Origin: Streptomyces sp. NP160
Lineage (GTDB): Bacteria; Actinomycetota; Actinomycetes; Actinomycetales; Quadrisphaeraceae
Assembly (NCBI RefSeq): GCF_006335115.1
Contig: NZ_VDMJ01000003.1
Location: 1-64,000 of the forward strand
Direction: 5' to 3'
DNA length: 64,000 bases
Below are positions 36,353 through 45,699 of this stretch, one piece after another; the first letter of the stretch is position 1; the number at the start of each line of letters is the position of its first letter. The notes below the pieces were generated by a model, which did not search any database, had not been told where the DNA came from, and was given only the letters and a program-made list of their open reading frames with translations. Both the position numbers and the translations under genes were made by a program.

Positions 36353-36406
36353 GTCAGCCTCTGGTCCTGCTCGTGCTGCGGGGAAGCTGCAGCCGGACGA
36401 GCCGGG

Positions 36407-36913
36407 TCAGCGCTTGCTGTACTGAGGAGCCTTGCGGGCCTTCTTGAGGCCGGCCTTCTTGCGCTCCTTGATCCGCGCGTCGCGGCTCAGGAAGCCGGCC
36501 TTCTTGAGCGAAGGGCGGTTGGCCTCGACGTCGATGCCGTTGAGGGCGCGGGCGATGCCCAGGCGCAGCGCACCGGCCTGGCCGGAGACGCCGCCGCCGT
36601 CGATGCGGGCGATGACGTCGAAGCGGCCCTCGACCTCAGTGACGCGGAAGGGCTCGTTCACCATCTGCTGGTGGACCTTGTTCGGGAAGTACGACTCGAG
36701 GTCGCGCCCGTTGATGGACCACTGGCCGGAGCCGGGGACGATGCGCACCCGCGCCACGGCCTCCTTGCGGCGGCCGGTGGCCGCACCCGGGGCGGTGATG
36801 CTCGAGCCACCGCCGGCGATGCCGGGGCTGGTGGTCGAGTAGCTGCTCAGCTCGTCCTCGTCGTAGCCGCCGTCCTCGAGGGGGGCGTCGACGGGCGCGG
36901 TGTCGGTGCTCAA
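36407..36913 (-). CDS. rpsI: 30S ribosomal protein S9
   Basis: The 168-residue protein has the conserved core ([34 protein letters not shown]) and the decoding-site tail [11 protein letters not shown]. About 45 N-terminal residues, Asp/Glu/Ser-rich, precede the core and exceed the bacterial norm of about 130. It is 19 bp after rplM. Confidence 0.97.
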   Translation of the reverse strand: MSTDTAPVDAPLEDGGYDEDELSSYSTTSPGIAGGGSSITAPGAATGRRKEAVARVRIVPGSGQWSINGRDLESYFPNKVHQQMVNEPFRVTEVEGRFDVIARIDGGGVSGQAGALRLGIARALNGIDVEANRPSLKKAGFLSRDARIKERKKAGLKKARKAPQYSKR

Positions 36914-36932
36914 CGGAGGTCCTCCTGCGCGC

Positions 36933-37376
36933 TCACTGCGCGACCTGGGTCAGGGTGTACGGCGTGGGCTTCTGGGCGGCGTGGGGGTGCTCGGGGCCCG
37001 CGTAGACCTTGAGCTTGCCGAGGACCTCACGGCCCAGGGAGTTCTTGGGGATCATGCCGCGCACGGCGCGCTCGATGGCGCGCTCGGGGTCGCGGGCGAG
37101 GAGGTCGGTGTAGCGCTCCGACTTCAGACCGCCCGGGTAGCCCGAGTGGCGGTAGACCCGCTTCTGCTCCGACTTGCTGCCCGTGAGGACGACCTTGTCG
37201 GCGTTGATGATGATGACGAAGTCACCGGTGTCGACGTGCGGGGCGAACACGGGCTTGTGCTTGCCGCGCAGCAGACGCGCGGTCTGGCTGGCCAGACGGC
37301 CCAGGACGACGTCCGAGGCGTCGATGACGTGCCAGGCGCGGTCGACCTCGCCGGGCTTGGGGGTGTACGTGCGCAC
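36933..37376 (-). CDS. rplM: 50S ribosomal protein L13
   Basis: The 147 residues are full length: [19 protein letters not shown] near the start, PVDTGDF-like [15 protein letters not shown], and [19 protein letters not shown]. The GTG start at 37376 gives the normal N-terminus [15 protein letters not shown]. Promoter candidate at 37506-37535, leaving a leader of about 125 nt. Confidence 0.97.
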   Translation of the reverse strand: MRTYTPKPGEVDRAWHVIDASDVVLGRLASQTARLLRGKHKPVFAPHVDTGDFVIIINADKVVLTGSKSEQKRVYRHSGYPGGLKSERYTDLLARDPERAIERAVRGMIPKNSLGREVLGKLKVYAGPEHPHAAQKPTPYTLTQVAQ

Positions 37377-37505
37377 GCTCGGACCTTCGCTCTGTGGACA
37401 GTGGTTCGTGAGGGGTGGTGCTGGTACTGCTGGGGGTGCGCCTCGACCGGTTGCGCCGGAGGTGTGTCCACCGTTCACGGCGACGTCGAACGCACGACGG
37501 CCAGC

Positions 37506-37535
37506 AGACTACTCGGCGCCGGTCCCCCGGGTCAA
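37506..37535 (-). promoter_or_regulatory. rplM-rpsI promoter
   Basis: The minus strand reads TTGACC (37535-37530), 18 bp, TAGTCT (37511-37506). The -35 box is immediately preceded by the T-tract of the terminator at 37538-37577, so terminator and promoter are fused. Within the rest of the gap to rplM (37377-37505) nothing else was recognised. Confidence 0.7.
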
Positions 37536-37537
37536 AA

Positions 37538-37577
37538 CGCGGCCCCGGCCCCGGGACGCGCCGGGGCCGGGGCCGCG
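37538..37577 (-). terminator. Terminator of the DUF5709-like gene
   Basis: A perfect 15-bp GC stem (37538-37552 with 37563-37577) is followed on the minus strand by TTTT (37537-37534), a classic Rho-independent signal 71 bp after the stop of the DUF5709-like gene. Confidence 0.85.
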
Positions 37578-37648
37578 TGGGAGCTGACGAGGACCGCGCC
37601 GGGACCGCCGACGCGGCGCGCGGCGGTGGGGGTCGGGCGTCCTCGGGG

Positions 37649-38167
37649 TCAGTCGTCCTCGGGGTCGGGGACGACGTGGACGGCGGCCTCCTCGGCGGAG
37701 GCCGCGCCGCCGTCGATGCCGGCGTCGCTCGCCACGGCGCTCTTCTCCCGGTCCTCCGAGGCGCCCTGGTCCGGCTCCACGAGGCGGCCGGCGCGCGCGT
37801 CGCCCACCTCGTCGTCCAGGAGCTCCCCCTCGACGTCGCCGGAGGCGGGCTGGTCGGCCGGCAGGTCGCCGTCGTCCGCGAGACCGGCGGAGGCGTCGCG
37901 GTCGCCGCTGCCGCGCGGCTGGCCCTCCTCGTCGGAGCCGTCCAGGACGACCGACGCGGACGGGTCCGGCTCCTCCTCGGCGAGGCGCTCGTCGAGGGTC
38001 TCGCCGGCCAGCTCCTCGTCGGCGGTCATCCCGAAGCGGCCCACGCGCACGTCGCGCTCACGAGGCGAGTGGCCCTCGTCGAGGAGCTCGCTCTGGTAGG
38101 CGTCGTCCTCGGTGTCGGCCATCGAGGTGATCGGGTCCTGGTCGGGCTGGGCCCCGGGGGTGCTCAT
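37649..38167 (-). CDS. Acidic DUF5709-like protein of unknown function
   Basis: A 172-residue protein rich in Asp, Glu, Gly and Ala, with no signal peptide or membrane helix. A conserved core GHSPRERDVRVGRFGMTADEE resembles the actinobacterial DUF5709 family; the rest looks disordered (repeated DVEGELLDDEVGD, PDPEDD end). ATG 38167 is chosen over GTG a few codons upstream. It lies 25 bp after truA on the same strand. Function unknown. Confidence 0.7.
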   Translation of the reverse strand: MSTPGAQPDQDPITSMADTEDDAYQSELLDEGHSPRERDVRVGRFGMTADEELAGETLDERLAEEEPDPSASVVLDGSDEEGQPRGSGDRDASAGLADDGDLPADQPASGDVEGELLDDEVGDARAGRLVEPDQGASEDREKSAVASDAGIDGGAASAEEAAVHVVPDPEDD

Positions 38168-38192
38168 GGTCACGAGGCTGCCACGGAGCGCC

Positions 38193-39164
38193 TCAGCCGT
38201 CCTGCTGAGCGCCTCCCCCCGGGGGTGCCGCCTGCGGCTCGTCGCGGCGCGCGCGGGCCTGCCGGACGCGCAGGGCGAGGTCGGGGTCGTCCGGGTAGTC
38301 CACGCGCTCGAGCACGAGCCCGTGGGCCGGCGCCACGGTGACCCCCGGGTCGCGCCGGGCGGCGGCGAGCACCTGCGCGGGCCACTCCACCGGACGGCGC
38401 CTCGACCCGACGGCCACGGCGGCCCCGACGAGGGCGCGCACCATGGAGTGGCAGAACGCGTCGGCGACCACCTCGGCCACCAGCAGGTCCCCCTCGCCCG
38501 CCGGCGCGCGGCCGTGCTCGCGCCGCCAGCGGTAGCGCAGCAGCGTGCGGGTGGTCGTGGCGCCCTCCCGCGGGCGGCAGAAGGCGGCGAAGTCGTGGAG
38601 CCCCTCCAGCGCCCGGGACGCGGCGTCCATCGCCGCCTCGTCGAGGCGCCCGTGCGCTCCCGCGCCCGCGCGGCGGGCGTCTACCACGTCGCGCCGCCGC
38701 AGCGGGTCCGTCCCCCCGGGGCGGTCCGAGATCCGGTAGGCGTAGTGGCGCCGCAGGGCTGCGAAGCGGGCGTCGAAGCCGTCAGGGGCCGGTGCCGCGG
38801 CCCGGACGACCACGTCGGTCGGAAGCACCCCCGCCAGCCGCGTGACGAGCGAGGCGGCCGGTGTCCTGGCCGACCTGCCAGGCAGCTGCTCCCACGCGGG
38901 CAGGGGGACGTCGACGTGCACCACCTGCCCCCGGGCGTGGACGCCGGCGTCGGTGCGCCCCGCCACCACCGTCGCGGGCGGCTCGCCCAGCCGGAGCACC
39001 CGGGCCAGGCCGTCCTCGAGCTCCCCCTGGACGGTGCGCAGCCCCGGCTGGCGGGCCCACCCGGCGAAGTCCGTGCCGTCGTAGCCGAGGTCCAGCCGGA
39101 CTCGCACGCGCGGACCCGCCGCGCCGGGCCGTCCCTCGGGCACCTGGGCCTGCGCGTCCTGCAC
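38193..39164 (-). CDS. truA: tRNA pseudouridine(38-40) synthase TruA
   Basis: Makes pseudouridine at positions 38-40 of the tRNA anticodon arm. The 323 residues contain [16 protein letters not shown] and the catalytic Asp motif [13 protein letters not shown], then RHYAYRI and [12 protein letters not shown] at 39164 was taken as start (AGGG 8 bp upstream); the longer ORF to 39212 adds Pro/Arg-rich sequence. It follows rplQ after a terminator, as is common in actinobacteria. Confidence 0.94.
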   Translation of the reverse strand: MQDAQAQVPEGRPGAAGPRVRVRLDLGYDGTDFAGWARQPGLRTVQGELEDGLARVLRLGEPPATVVAGRTDAGVHARGQVVHVDVPLPAWEQLPGRSARTPAASLVTRLAGVLPTDVVVRAAAPAPDGFDARFAALRRHYAYRISDRPGGTDPLRRRDVVDARRAGAGAHGRLDEAAMDAASRALEGLHDFAAFCRPREGATTTRTLLRYRWRREHGRAPAGEGDLLVAEVVADAFCHSMVRALVGAAVAVGSRRRPVEWPAQVLAAARRDPGVTVAPAHGLVLERVDYPDDPDLALRVRQARARRDEPQAAPPGGGAQQDG

Positions 39165-39218
39165 GCGAGGACCCTGCCACGGGCGCCGCGGGGCGCGGCC
39201 GGGGGGCCGCACGACGAC

Positions 39219-39252
39219 GGGGGCCCCTGCACCTCGCGGTGCAGGGGCCCCC
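39219..39252 (-). terminator. Terminator of the alpha operon after rplQ
   Basis: A perfect 14-bp stem (39219-39232 with 39239-39252, loop CTCGCG) lies 16 bp after the rplQ stop and separates it from truA. Confidence 0.8.
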
Positions 39253-39268
39253 GTGGACGTGCGGCTCG

Positions 39269-39871
39269 TCAGGCCTTGGGCGCCTCGGCGGAGCCGGCGG
39301 CGTCGTCGACCTGCGACTCGGCCGGGGTCACGGCCGTGGTGTCACCGGCCTCGGCGGACGGAGCGGCCTGCGAGGTCGGCTCGGCCTGCTCCTCGGCGGC
39401 CGGGGCCTCGGTGGCCTCCGCCTCCGTGGCGGTCGCCGCAGCGGGCTGGTTGCCGCGCGCGGAGCGGGCTGTCGCTGCCTCGGCCTCGCGCACGGTGGCG
39501 GCGCGCGCGGTCAGCGGCTCGAGGACCAGCTCGATGACGGCCATGGGGGCCTTGTCACCCTTGCGCGGGCCGATCTTGGTGATGCGGGTGTAGCCGCCCG
39601 GGCGCTCGGCCATGGCGGGCCCGATCTCCGTGAAGAGGGCGTGCACGACGCCCTTGTCCTTCACGGTCGACAGGACGCGGCGGCGGGCTGCGAGGTCACC
39701 GCGCTTCGCGAACGTCACGAGGCGCTCGGCCAGGGGGCGCAGGCGCTTGGCCTTGGCCTCCGTGGTCGTGATGCTGCGGTGCTCGAACAGCTGGGTGGCC
39801 AGGCCGGCGAGCAGCAGGCGCTCGTGCGCCGGGCCGCTGCCGAGCCGCGGACCCTTGGTGGGGGTGGGCAT
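39269..39871 (-). CDS. rplQ: 50S ribosomal protein L17 with long C-terminal tail
   Basis: The first 125 residues are the normal L17 ([39 protein letters not shown]). A tail of about 75 residues, Ala/Glu/Thr-rich ([23 protein letters not shown]), brings it to 200 residues against about 120 in most bacteria; such tails are frequent in actinobacteria and are probably disordered. The gene is 136 bp from rpoA. Confidence 0.96.
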   Translation of the reverse strand: MPTPTKGPRLGSGPAHERLLLAGLATQLFEHRSITTTEAKAKRLRPLAERLVTFAKRGDLAARRRVLSTVKDKGVVHALFTEIGPAMAERPGGYTRITKIGPRKGDKAPMAVIELVLEPLTARAATVREAEAATARSARGNQPAAATATEAEATEAPAAEEQAEPTSQAAPSAEAGDTTAVTPAESQVDDAAGSAEAPKA

Positions 39872-39916
39872 CTCGTCTCCAGTGATCGTCAGTCGTGCGT
39901 CGGTGCTGCTGCGGCC

Positions 39917-39951
39917 CCGGGGCGCCGGACCGCGGTGGTCCGGCGCCCCGG
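39917..39951 (-). other. Hairpin between rpoA and rplQ
   Basis: A perfect 15-bp stem (39917-39931 with 39937-39951, loop GCGGT) lies in the rpoA-rplQ gap, with no T-tract. It could be a partial terminator that lowers L17 relative to alpha subunit, or an RNA-stability element. Confidence 0.5.
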
Positions 39952-40007
39952 GAGCCGCTCAGCGCTGGTCGGGACCGGCCAGCGCCGCGGTGGGGCTGAG
40001 GTGGGGC

Positions 40008-41024
40008 TCAGTACTGCTCGGTCTCGGCGAACGCGGAGTCGTCGTCCGCGCCGTAGCTGTCGACCGCCAGACCGGGGTCGAACCCGGGGGGGCTGTCCTT
40101 GAGCTGCAGGCCCATGCCCTGCAGCTTGACCTTGACCTCGTCGATGGACTTCGCGCCGAAGTTGCGGATGTCCATCAGGTCGGCCTCGCTGCGCGCGGTG
40201 AGCTCACCCACGGTGTGGATGCCCTCGCGCTTGAGGCAGTTGTAGGAGCGGACCGTGAGCTCGAGCTCCTCGATCGGCAGGGCGAGGTCGGCCGCCAGCG
40301 CCGCGTCGGACGGCGACGGGCCGATGTCGATGCCCTCGGCCTCGACGTTGAGCTCGCGGGCCAGGCCGAACAGCTCCATGAGCGTCTTGCCCGCGCTGGC
40401 CATCGCGTCGCGGGGGCGCGTGGACGGCTTGGTCTCGACGTCCACGACCAGGCGGTCGAAGTCGGTGCGCTGCTCCACGCGGGTGGCCTCGACCTTGTAG
40501 GTCACCTTGAGGACCGGGGAGTAGATCGAGTCGACCGGGATGCGGCCGATCTCGGCGTCCGCGTCCTTGTTCTGCGCGGCGGAGACGTACCCGCGCCCGC
40601 GCTCGACGGTCAGCTCCACCTCGAGGCGGGCGGTCTCGTCGAGGGTGGCGAGCTCCAGCTCGGGGTTGTGCACCTCGACACCGGCCGGAGGCGCGATGTC
40701 GGCGGCGGTCACGACGCCGGGGCCCTGCTTGCGCAGGTACATCACCACGGGCTCGTCGTGCTCGCTGGAGACGACGAGGCCCTTGATGCCGAGGATCAGC
40801 TCGGTGACGTCCTCCTTGACGCCCGGCACCGTGCTGAACTCGTGCAGCACGCCGTCGATGCGGATGCTGGTCACGGCCGCGCCCGGGATGGACGACAGCA
40901 GCGTGCGGCGCAGGGAGTTGCCGAGGGTGTAGCCGAAGCCGGGCTCGAGCGGCTCGATGACGAACCGGGAGCGGTGGTCGGCGATCGGCTCCTCGAGGAG
41001 CGTGGGGCGCTGTGCGATGAGCAC
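40008..41024 (-). CDS. rpoA: DNA-directed RNA polymerase subunit alpha
   Basis: The 338 residues cover the N-terminal assembly domain ([33 protein letters not shown]) and the C-terminal DNA/activator-binding domain (about 245-310, with [21 protein letters not shown] and [13 protein letters not shown]). The tail is acidic ([13 protein letters not shown]). Preceded by a hairpin and about 150 bp from rpsK; rpsD is absent from this position. Confidence 0.98.
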   Translation of the reverse strand: MLIAQRPTLLEEPIADHRSRFVIEPLEPGFGYTLGNSLRRTLLSSIPGAAVTSIRIDGVLHEFSTVPGVKEDVTELILGIKGLVVSSEHDEPVVMYLRKQGPGVVTAADIAPPAGVEVHNPELELATLDETARLEVELTVERGRGYVSAAQNKDADAEIGRIPVDSIYSPVLKVTYKVEATRVEQRTDFDRLVVDVETKPSTRPRDAMASAGKTLMELFGLARELNVEAEGIDIGPSPSDAALAADLALPIEELELTVRSYNCLKREGIHTVGELTARSEADLMDIRNFGAKSIDEVKVKLQGMGLQLKDSPPGFDPGLAVDSYGADDDSAFAETEQY

Positions 41025-41137
41025 GGGTGGGTGCCTTCCTGCCGAGGGTCCGCCATATGACCCTGCGGCGCGTGTTCACCCCGGGCGGCGTCGGTCTGCC
41101 GCCCGGGGGTGGGGCTGGTGGAGCTGGTGGAGCTCGT

Positions 41138-41168
41138 CGTGGCGCGGGCCGCAGGGGCCCGCGCCACG
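41138..41168 (-). other. Hairpin between rpsK and rpoA
   Basis: A 13-bp perfect stem (41138-41150 with 41156-41168) just after the rpsK stop. No T-tract, so termination is uncertain; it may set alpha-subunit expression. Confidence 0.5.
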
Positions 41169-41177
41169 GCAGGGAGG

Positions 41178-41591
41178 TCAGACGCGGCGGCGCTTCGGGG
41201 GGCGCGTGCCGTTGTGCGGGACGGGCGTGACGTCGGAGATCTGCCCGACCTCCAGGCCGGTGGCCTGCAGGGAGCGGATCGCGGTCTCGCGGCCGGAGCC
41301 GGGGCCCTTGACGAACACGTCGACCTTGCGCATCCCGTGCTCCTGCGCGCGGCGGGCGGCGGCCTCGGCGGCCATCTGGGCGGCGAAGGGGGTGGACTTG
41401 CGCGAGCCCTTGAAGCCGACCTGGCCCGCGGAGGCCCAGGAGATCACGGCGCCCGAGGGGTCGGTGATCGAGACGATCGTGTTGTTGAAGGTGCTCTTGA
41501 TGTGCGCCTGGCCGACGGCGACGTTCTTCCGCTCCTTGCGGCGCGGGCGGCGGGCTGCGCCGGCGGCGGCGCGGCGGGTCGTGGGGGGCAT
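41178..41591 (-). CDS. rpsK: 30S ribosomal protein S11
   Basis: The 137 residues have a normal S11: [34 protein letters not shown] and [18 protein letters not shown] at the end. It follows rpsM by 113 bp. Confidence 0.97.
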   Translation of the reverse strand: MPPTTRRAAAGAARRPRRKERKNVAVGQAHIKSTFNNTIVSITDPSGAVISWASAGQVGFKGSRKSTPFAAQMAAEAAARRAQEHGMRKVDVFVKGPGSGRETAIRSLQATGLEVGQISDVTPVPHNGTRPPKRRRV

Positions 41592-41704
41592 GGCTCTTCT
41601 CCTGGGTCCGAGGGTCTCGTGTGCGGCTGGCCGGTGGGGCCGTGGGGCGGCTGGCGGACGTGGCGCCGTGCTGTGGACGGGCGCGGGCGCCGCTCAGCCG
41701 CGCG

Positions 41705-42085
41705 TCACTTGCGCCCGGCCTTCTTCTTGCCGGCGACCGTGCGCTTCGGGCCCTTGCGGGTGCGCGCGTTGGTCTTGGTGCGCTGGCCGCGCACGGGCAG
41801 GCCGCGGCGGTGCCGCAGGCCCTCGTAGGTGCCGATCTCGACCTTGCGGCGGATGTCGGCGGACACCTCGCGGCGGAGGTCGCCCTCGACCCGGTAGTTG
41901 GCCTCGATGTACTCGCGCAGCGCGACCTGCTCGGGCTCGCCGAGGTCGCGCACGCGGGTGTCACCGCTGATGCCGGTCGCTGCGAGCACCTCGAGCGCAC
42001 GGGTGCGGCCGATGCCGAAGATGTAGGTGAGCGCCACCTCGAGCCGCTTCTCGCGGGGGAGGTCGACGCCGACGATGCGTGCCAC
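41705..42085 (-). CDS. rpsM: 30S ribosomal protein S13
   Basis: The 126 residues start (GTG at 42085) [30 protein letters not shown] and end [15 protein letters not shown], the normal length and tail. It is 182 bp after rpmJ; that gap contains several GC-rich inverted repeats but no gene. Confidence 0.97.
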   Translation of the reverse strand: MARIVGVDLPREKRLEVALTYIFGIGRTRALEVLAATGISGDTRVRDLGEPEQVALREYIEANYRVEGDLRREVSADIRRKVEIGTYEGLRHRRGLPVRGQRTKTNARTRKGPKRTVAGKKKAGRK

Positions 42086-42267
42086 TGCTGTCCTGTCCGT
42101 CGTCCGGAGGTCTGCGGCAGCCCGTGCCCCGCCGGTCGGCGGGTCCCCGGCCTCCGGGCCGGGGGTGTCGGCCCTGGGGGCCGTGGGCTGCTCTGCGTGC
42201 TGGTGGACCCTGCGGGTCCGGGTGGAGCGGGTGGAGCTGGTGCTGCGTCGTGCGGGTGGTGCTCTGC

Positions 42268-42381
42268 TCAGCCCTGGCGCTGCTTGTGGCGCAGGTTCTC
42301 GCAGATGACCATCACGCGACCGTGCCGGCGGATCACCTTGCACTTGTCGCAGATCTGCTTGACGCTCGGCTTGACCTTCAT
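42268..42381 (-). CDS. rpmJ: 50S ribosomal protein L36
   Basis: A 37-residue L36 of the zinc-binding type: CDKCK and a later Cys (VICEN) with His (RHKQ) form the metal site. It is 61 bp after infA. Confidence 0.97.
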   Translation of the reverse strand: MKVKPSVKQICDKCKVIRRHGRVMVICENLRHKQRQG

Positions 42382-42442
42382 GATCGTCCTGTCGTGCGGG
42401 AGTGGCTGAGGGTGGGGAGCTGCGAGCCGTGGTGCGAGCGGC

Positions 42443-42664
42443 TCACTTGTAGCGGTAGACGATGCGACCGCGGGAGAGGTCGTACGGGCTGAGCTCCACG
42501 ACCACGCGGTCCTCCGGGAGGATGCGGATGTAGTGCTGCCGCATCTTCCCCGAGATGTGCGCGAGCACCTTGTGGCCGTTCGAGAGCTCCACGCGGAACA
42601 TGGCGTTCGGCAGGGCCTCGACCACCGCGCCCTCGATCTCGATGACGCCGTCCTTCTTGGGCAT
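42443..42664 (-). CDS. infA: Translation initiation factor IF-1
   Basis: The 73-residue protein has the OB-fold motif [25 protein letters not shown] and the end [10 protein letters not shown]. It begins the infA-rpmJ-rpsM-rpsK-rpoA-rplQ unit; a promoter candidate is at 42797-42826. Confidence 0.97.
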   Translation of the reverse strand: MPKKDGVIEIEGAVVEALPNAMFRVELSNGHKVLAHISGKMRQHYIRILPEDRVVVELSPYDLSRGRIVYRYK

Positions 42665-42796
42665 GTCCTCCGCTCACCGGCCGGCGGCGCGCTGGCGCCT
42701 CCGGCCCTTGCAACTGGTCGTCGTCCGGCCGTGAGGGCCGGTCGGGCTCCGCAGGTGACCGACCGGGAGAGGGCGGACGCACGGGAGCGACCCTCC

Positions 42797-42826
42797 ATGC
42801 TAAGCCACAGCACCCGGCTCGGTGAA
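42797..42826 (-). promoter_or_regulatory. Candidate promoter of the infA-rpoA unit
   Basis: On the minus strand TTCACC (42826-42821), 18 bp, TAGCAT (42802-42797) lie 130 bp before infA and 30 bp after map. The fit is fair. Nothing else is recognised in the 191-bp map-infA gap. Confidence 0.5.
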
Positions 42827-42855
42827 ATCGCTCCCCCCGCCGCCTGCGCAGCCCC

Positions 42856-43719
42856 TCACGCCAGGGGCGCCAGGGGCGCCACCTGCACGCCCCGGGCACC
42901 CAGCTCGGCCGCACCCCCGTCCTCGGCGGTGAGGACCCACGCACCGCGCTCCCCCAGGGCCACGGTGTGCTCCCAGTGCGCGGCGCGGCTGCCGTCGGTG
43001 GTGACCACCGTCCAGCCGTCCTCGAGGACGTCGGTGTCGGCGGTGCCCCGCGAGAGCATCGGCTCCACCGCCACGCACAGCCCGGGCCGCAGCTTGGGCC
43101 CGCGCGACCGGCTCCGGTGGTTGAGCACCTCCGGCGGCTGGTGCATCGCCGTGCCGATGCCGTGGCCGACGTACCCGTCGACCACTGCCAGGGGCGCTCC
43201 CCCGGCCGCCGCGGCCTCCTCCGCGCACCCCTCGACGGCGTCCCCCACCACGCCGAGCCGCTGGCCCTGCGCGAGGCCGCGGGCGAGGGCGGCGATGCCC
43301 TCCCACATCGAGGCGCGCGTGGTCTCCACGAGCGCGACGTCCGCCGGGTCGTGGTGCTCGGGATCCCCGACGAGCACCGAGAACGCCGCGTCCCCGTGCC
43401 AGCCGTCCACCACGGCGCCGCAGTCGACGCTGAGCACGTCGCCCGCCACGAGCACGCGGTCCCCCGGGATGCCGTGCACCACCTCGGCTCCCACGGACGT
43501 GCACAGGGTGCGCGGGTACCCGTGGTAGCCGAGGAACGACGGCACGGCGCCCGCGTCGCGGATGACCTGCGCCGCGACGTCGTCGAGGTCGCCCGTCGTC
43601 ACGCCCGGGCGCACGGCGGCGCGGACCGCGGCGAGCGCCTCGGCCACCACCAGCCCGGCCCGGCGCATGAGCAGCACCTGCTCGGGCCGCTTGTACTCGA
43701 TCCGCTCGCGCCCCAGCAC
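42856..43719 (-). CDS. map: Methionine aminopeptidase, type I
   Basis: Removes the initiator Met from new proteins. The 287 residues carry the metal ligands in SVDCGAVVDGWHGDAAFS, the His in HGIGTAMHQPP and the Glu in VAVEPML. GTG at 43719 was chosen as the start of VLGRERIEYKRPEQVLLMRRAG, the family's usual beginning. It overlaps no gene but lies only 16 bp after adk. Confidence 0.95.
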   Translation of the reverse strand: MLGRERIEYKRPEQVLLMRRAGLVVAEALAAVRAAVRPGVTTGDLDDVAAQVIRDAGAVPSFLGYHGYPRTLCTSVGAEVVHGIPGDRVLVAGDVLSVDCGAVVDGWHGDAAFSVLVGDPEHHDPADVALVETTRASMWEGIAALARGLAQGQRLGVVGDAVEGCAEEAAAAGGAPLAVVDGYVGHGIGTAMHQPPEVLNHRSRSRGPKLRPGLCVAVEPMLSRGTADTDVLEDGWTVVTTDGSRAAHWEHTVALGERGAWVLTAEDGGAAELGARGVQVAPLAPLA

Positions 43720-43735
43720 CGCTGCGGGCCCGCCC

Positions 43736-44398
43736 TCAGGCGCCGGCGGCGGCGGCGCTGCTGGCGTCGCCACCGGCGGCGCGCAGGGCCGCCGCGACGC
43801 GCCGCGAGACCTCGTCGACCGCACCCACGCCGTCGACCGTGACGAGCAGCCCCCGCGTCGCGTACGCCGCCGCCAGCGGGGCGGTCTGCTCGGCGTAGAC
43901 CTCCAGGCGCCGGCGCACGACCTCCTCGGTGTCGTCGCTGCGGCCCTGCTCGCTGGCGCGCTTGAGGAGCCTCTCGACGACGACGTCGACGTCCGCGGTG
44001 ATCTCGAGCACCGCGTCCAGGCCCGTCCCGGCGGCGGCGAGCACCTCGTCGAGCGTGCGCACCTGGGCGGTGGTGCGGGGGTAGCCGTCCAGCAGGAAGC
44101 CCGCGGAGGCGTCCGGCTGGGACAGGCGGTCCGCGACCATGCGGTTGGTGACGTCGTCGGGGACGTACTCGCCGGCGTCCATGTACCGCTGCGCCTCGCG
44201 GCCCAGGTCCGTCCCCGCGGCCTTGTTGGCGCGGAAGATGTCGCCGGTGGAGATGGCGGGGACGCCCAGCCGCTCGGCCAGCAGCGCGGCCTGCGTGCCC
44301 TTGCCCGCTCCGGGCGGGCCGAGCAGGACCACGCGCGACGGCGTGGCGGCGGGGCCGGCGTCGACGGCGGTGGGGCGGGAGTCAGGGCTGTCGGTCAT
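43736..44398 (-). CDS. adk: Adenylate kinase
   Basis: The 220 residues have the P-loop VVLLGPPGAGKGTQA, the AMP-binding STGDIFRAN, and the LID-start region DGYPRTTAQ. The N-terminus is extended by about 20 residues. It overlaps secY by 4 bp (ATGA). Confidence 0.97.
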   Translation of the reverse strand: MTDSPDSRPTAVDAGPAATPSRVVLLGPPGAGKGTQAALLAERLGVPAISTGDIFRANKAAGTDLGREAQRYMDAGEYVPDDVTNRMVADRLSQPDASAGFLLDGYPRTTAQVRTLDEVLAAAGTGLDAVLEITADVDVVVERLLKRASEQGRSDDTEEVVRRRLEVYAEQTAPLAAAYATRGLLVTVDGVGAVDEVSRRVAAALRAAGGDASSAAAAGA

Positions 44399-45699
44399 CG
44401 GAGGAACCCCTCGTAGTGGCGCTGCTGGAGCTGGGACTCGATCTGCTTCACCGTCTCCAGGCCGACGCCGACGACGATGAGGATGGACGTACCACCGAAG
44501 GGGAAGTTCTGGTTGGCGCCGACCGCCACGAGGGCGACCAGCGGCACCAGCGCCACGAGCCCCAGGTAGAGGGCTCCCGGCAGGGTGATGCGCGTGAGGA
44601 CGTGGTCGAGGTACTCGGCCGTGGGGCGGCCCGCGCGGACGCCGGGGATGAACCCGCCCACCCGCTTGATGTTGTCGGCCACCTCGTCCGGGTTGAACGT
44701 GATGGCGACGTAGAAGTACGTGAAGAACACGATGAGCAGGACGTAGGCGACGATGTACGCCGGGTGGTCGCCGCGCGTGAACGTGTTCTGGATGAAGATC
44801 ACCCAGCTGTCGGTCGGGTCGCCGAACTGGGCGGCCAGGGCCGGCAGGTACAGCAGGGACGAGGCGAAGATGACCGGGATGACGCCGGCCATGTTGACCT
44901 TCATCGGGATGTAGGTGCTCGTGCCCCCGTACATGCGGCGGCCCACCATGCGCTTGGCGTACTGCACCGGGATGCGCCGCTGGGACTGCTCGACGAAGAC
45001 GACGGCGGCCACGATGAGCAGGCCGACGGCGATGACGAGCGCCATCGTGCCCCAGCCCCGCTCGCGCCCGATGGCGGCGATCGAGGTCGGGAACTGGGCG
45101 GCGACGGAGGTGAAGATGAGCAGCGACATGCCGTTGCCGACACCGCGCTCGGTCACCATCTCGCCCATCCACATCACCAGGCCGGTGCCGGCCGTCATGG
45201 TCAGCACCATGAGGAGCAGCACGGGCACGGAGTCGTCGGGGATGACGTCGGCGCAGGCGCCGGAGCTCGAGCCGAAGAGGTTGCCGGAGCGGGCGACCGC
45301 CACGTAGGTGGTGGACTGCAGCACCGCCAGGGCGATGGTCAGGTACCGCGTGTACTGCGTCAGCTTCGCGGTGCCGGACTGCCCCTCCTTGTGCAGCTCC
45401 TCGAAGCGGGGGATCACCACCCGGAGCAGCTGGATGATGATGCTCGCGGTGATGTACGGCATGATCCCCAGCGCGAAGACGCTGAGCTGGAGCAGCGCAC
45501 CGCCGCTGAAGAGGTTGACCAGCCCCAGCAGGTCGCTCTGGGTGTCGATGCCCGCGAGGCACTGCTGCACGTTGGTGTAGCTGACGCCCGGCGCCGGCAC
45601 GAAGGACCCGAGGCGGAACACCGCCATGATCGCCAGCGTGAAGACGATCTTGCGTCGCAGGTCGGGCGTCCTGAACGCCCGCACGAACGCACCTAGCAC
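44395..45699 (-). CDS. secY: Protein translocase subunit SecY
   Basis: The channel of the Sec system, 434 residues with ten transmembrane segments. It begins MLGAFVRAFRTPDLRRKIVFTLAIMAVFRLGSFVPAPGV, carries the plug region, YAKRMVGRRMYGGTSTYIPMKVN in the cytosolic loop, and the GYPPL-type end GTSILIVVGVGLETVKQIESQL. It starts the secY-adk-map set, 347 bp after rplO. Confidence 0.98.
   Translation of the reverse strand: MLGAFVRAFRTPDLRRKIVFTLAIMAVFRLGSFVPAPGVSYTNVQQCLAGIDTQSDLLGLVNLFSGGALLQLSVFALGIMPYITASIIIQLLRVVIPRFEELHKEGQSGTAKLTQYTRYLTIALAVLQSTTYVAVARSGNLFGSSSGACADVIPDDSVPVLLLMVLTMTAGTGLVMWMGEMVTERGVGNGMSLLIFTSVAAQFPTSIAAIGRERGWGTMALVIAVGLLIVAAVVFVEQSQRRIPVQYAKRMVGRRMYGGTSTYIPMKVNMAGVIPVIFASSLLYLPALAAQFGDPTDSWVIFIQNTFTRGDHPAYIVAYVLLIVFFTYFYVAITFNPDEVADNIKRVGGFIPGVRAGRPTAEYLDHVLTRITLPGALYLGLVALVPLVALVAVGANQNFPFGGTSILIVVGVGLETVKQIESQLQQRHYEGFLR

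Noticed and set aside
37124-37471. Plus and minus frame-shifted ORFs around rplM
   Set aside because: Shadow frames of rplM with Pro/Arg/Thr-rich composition.
37377-37505. L13 autoregulatory leader
   Set aside because: A 125-nt leader exists before rplM, but no specific conserved structure could be recognised by eye.
42086-42267. Possible small gene between rpmJ and rpsM
   Set aside because: The 182-bp gap contains only GC-rich inverted repeats; no ORF with a start, ribosome-binding site and sensible composition was found.
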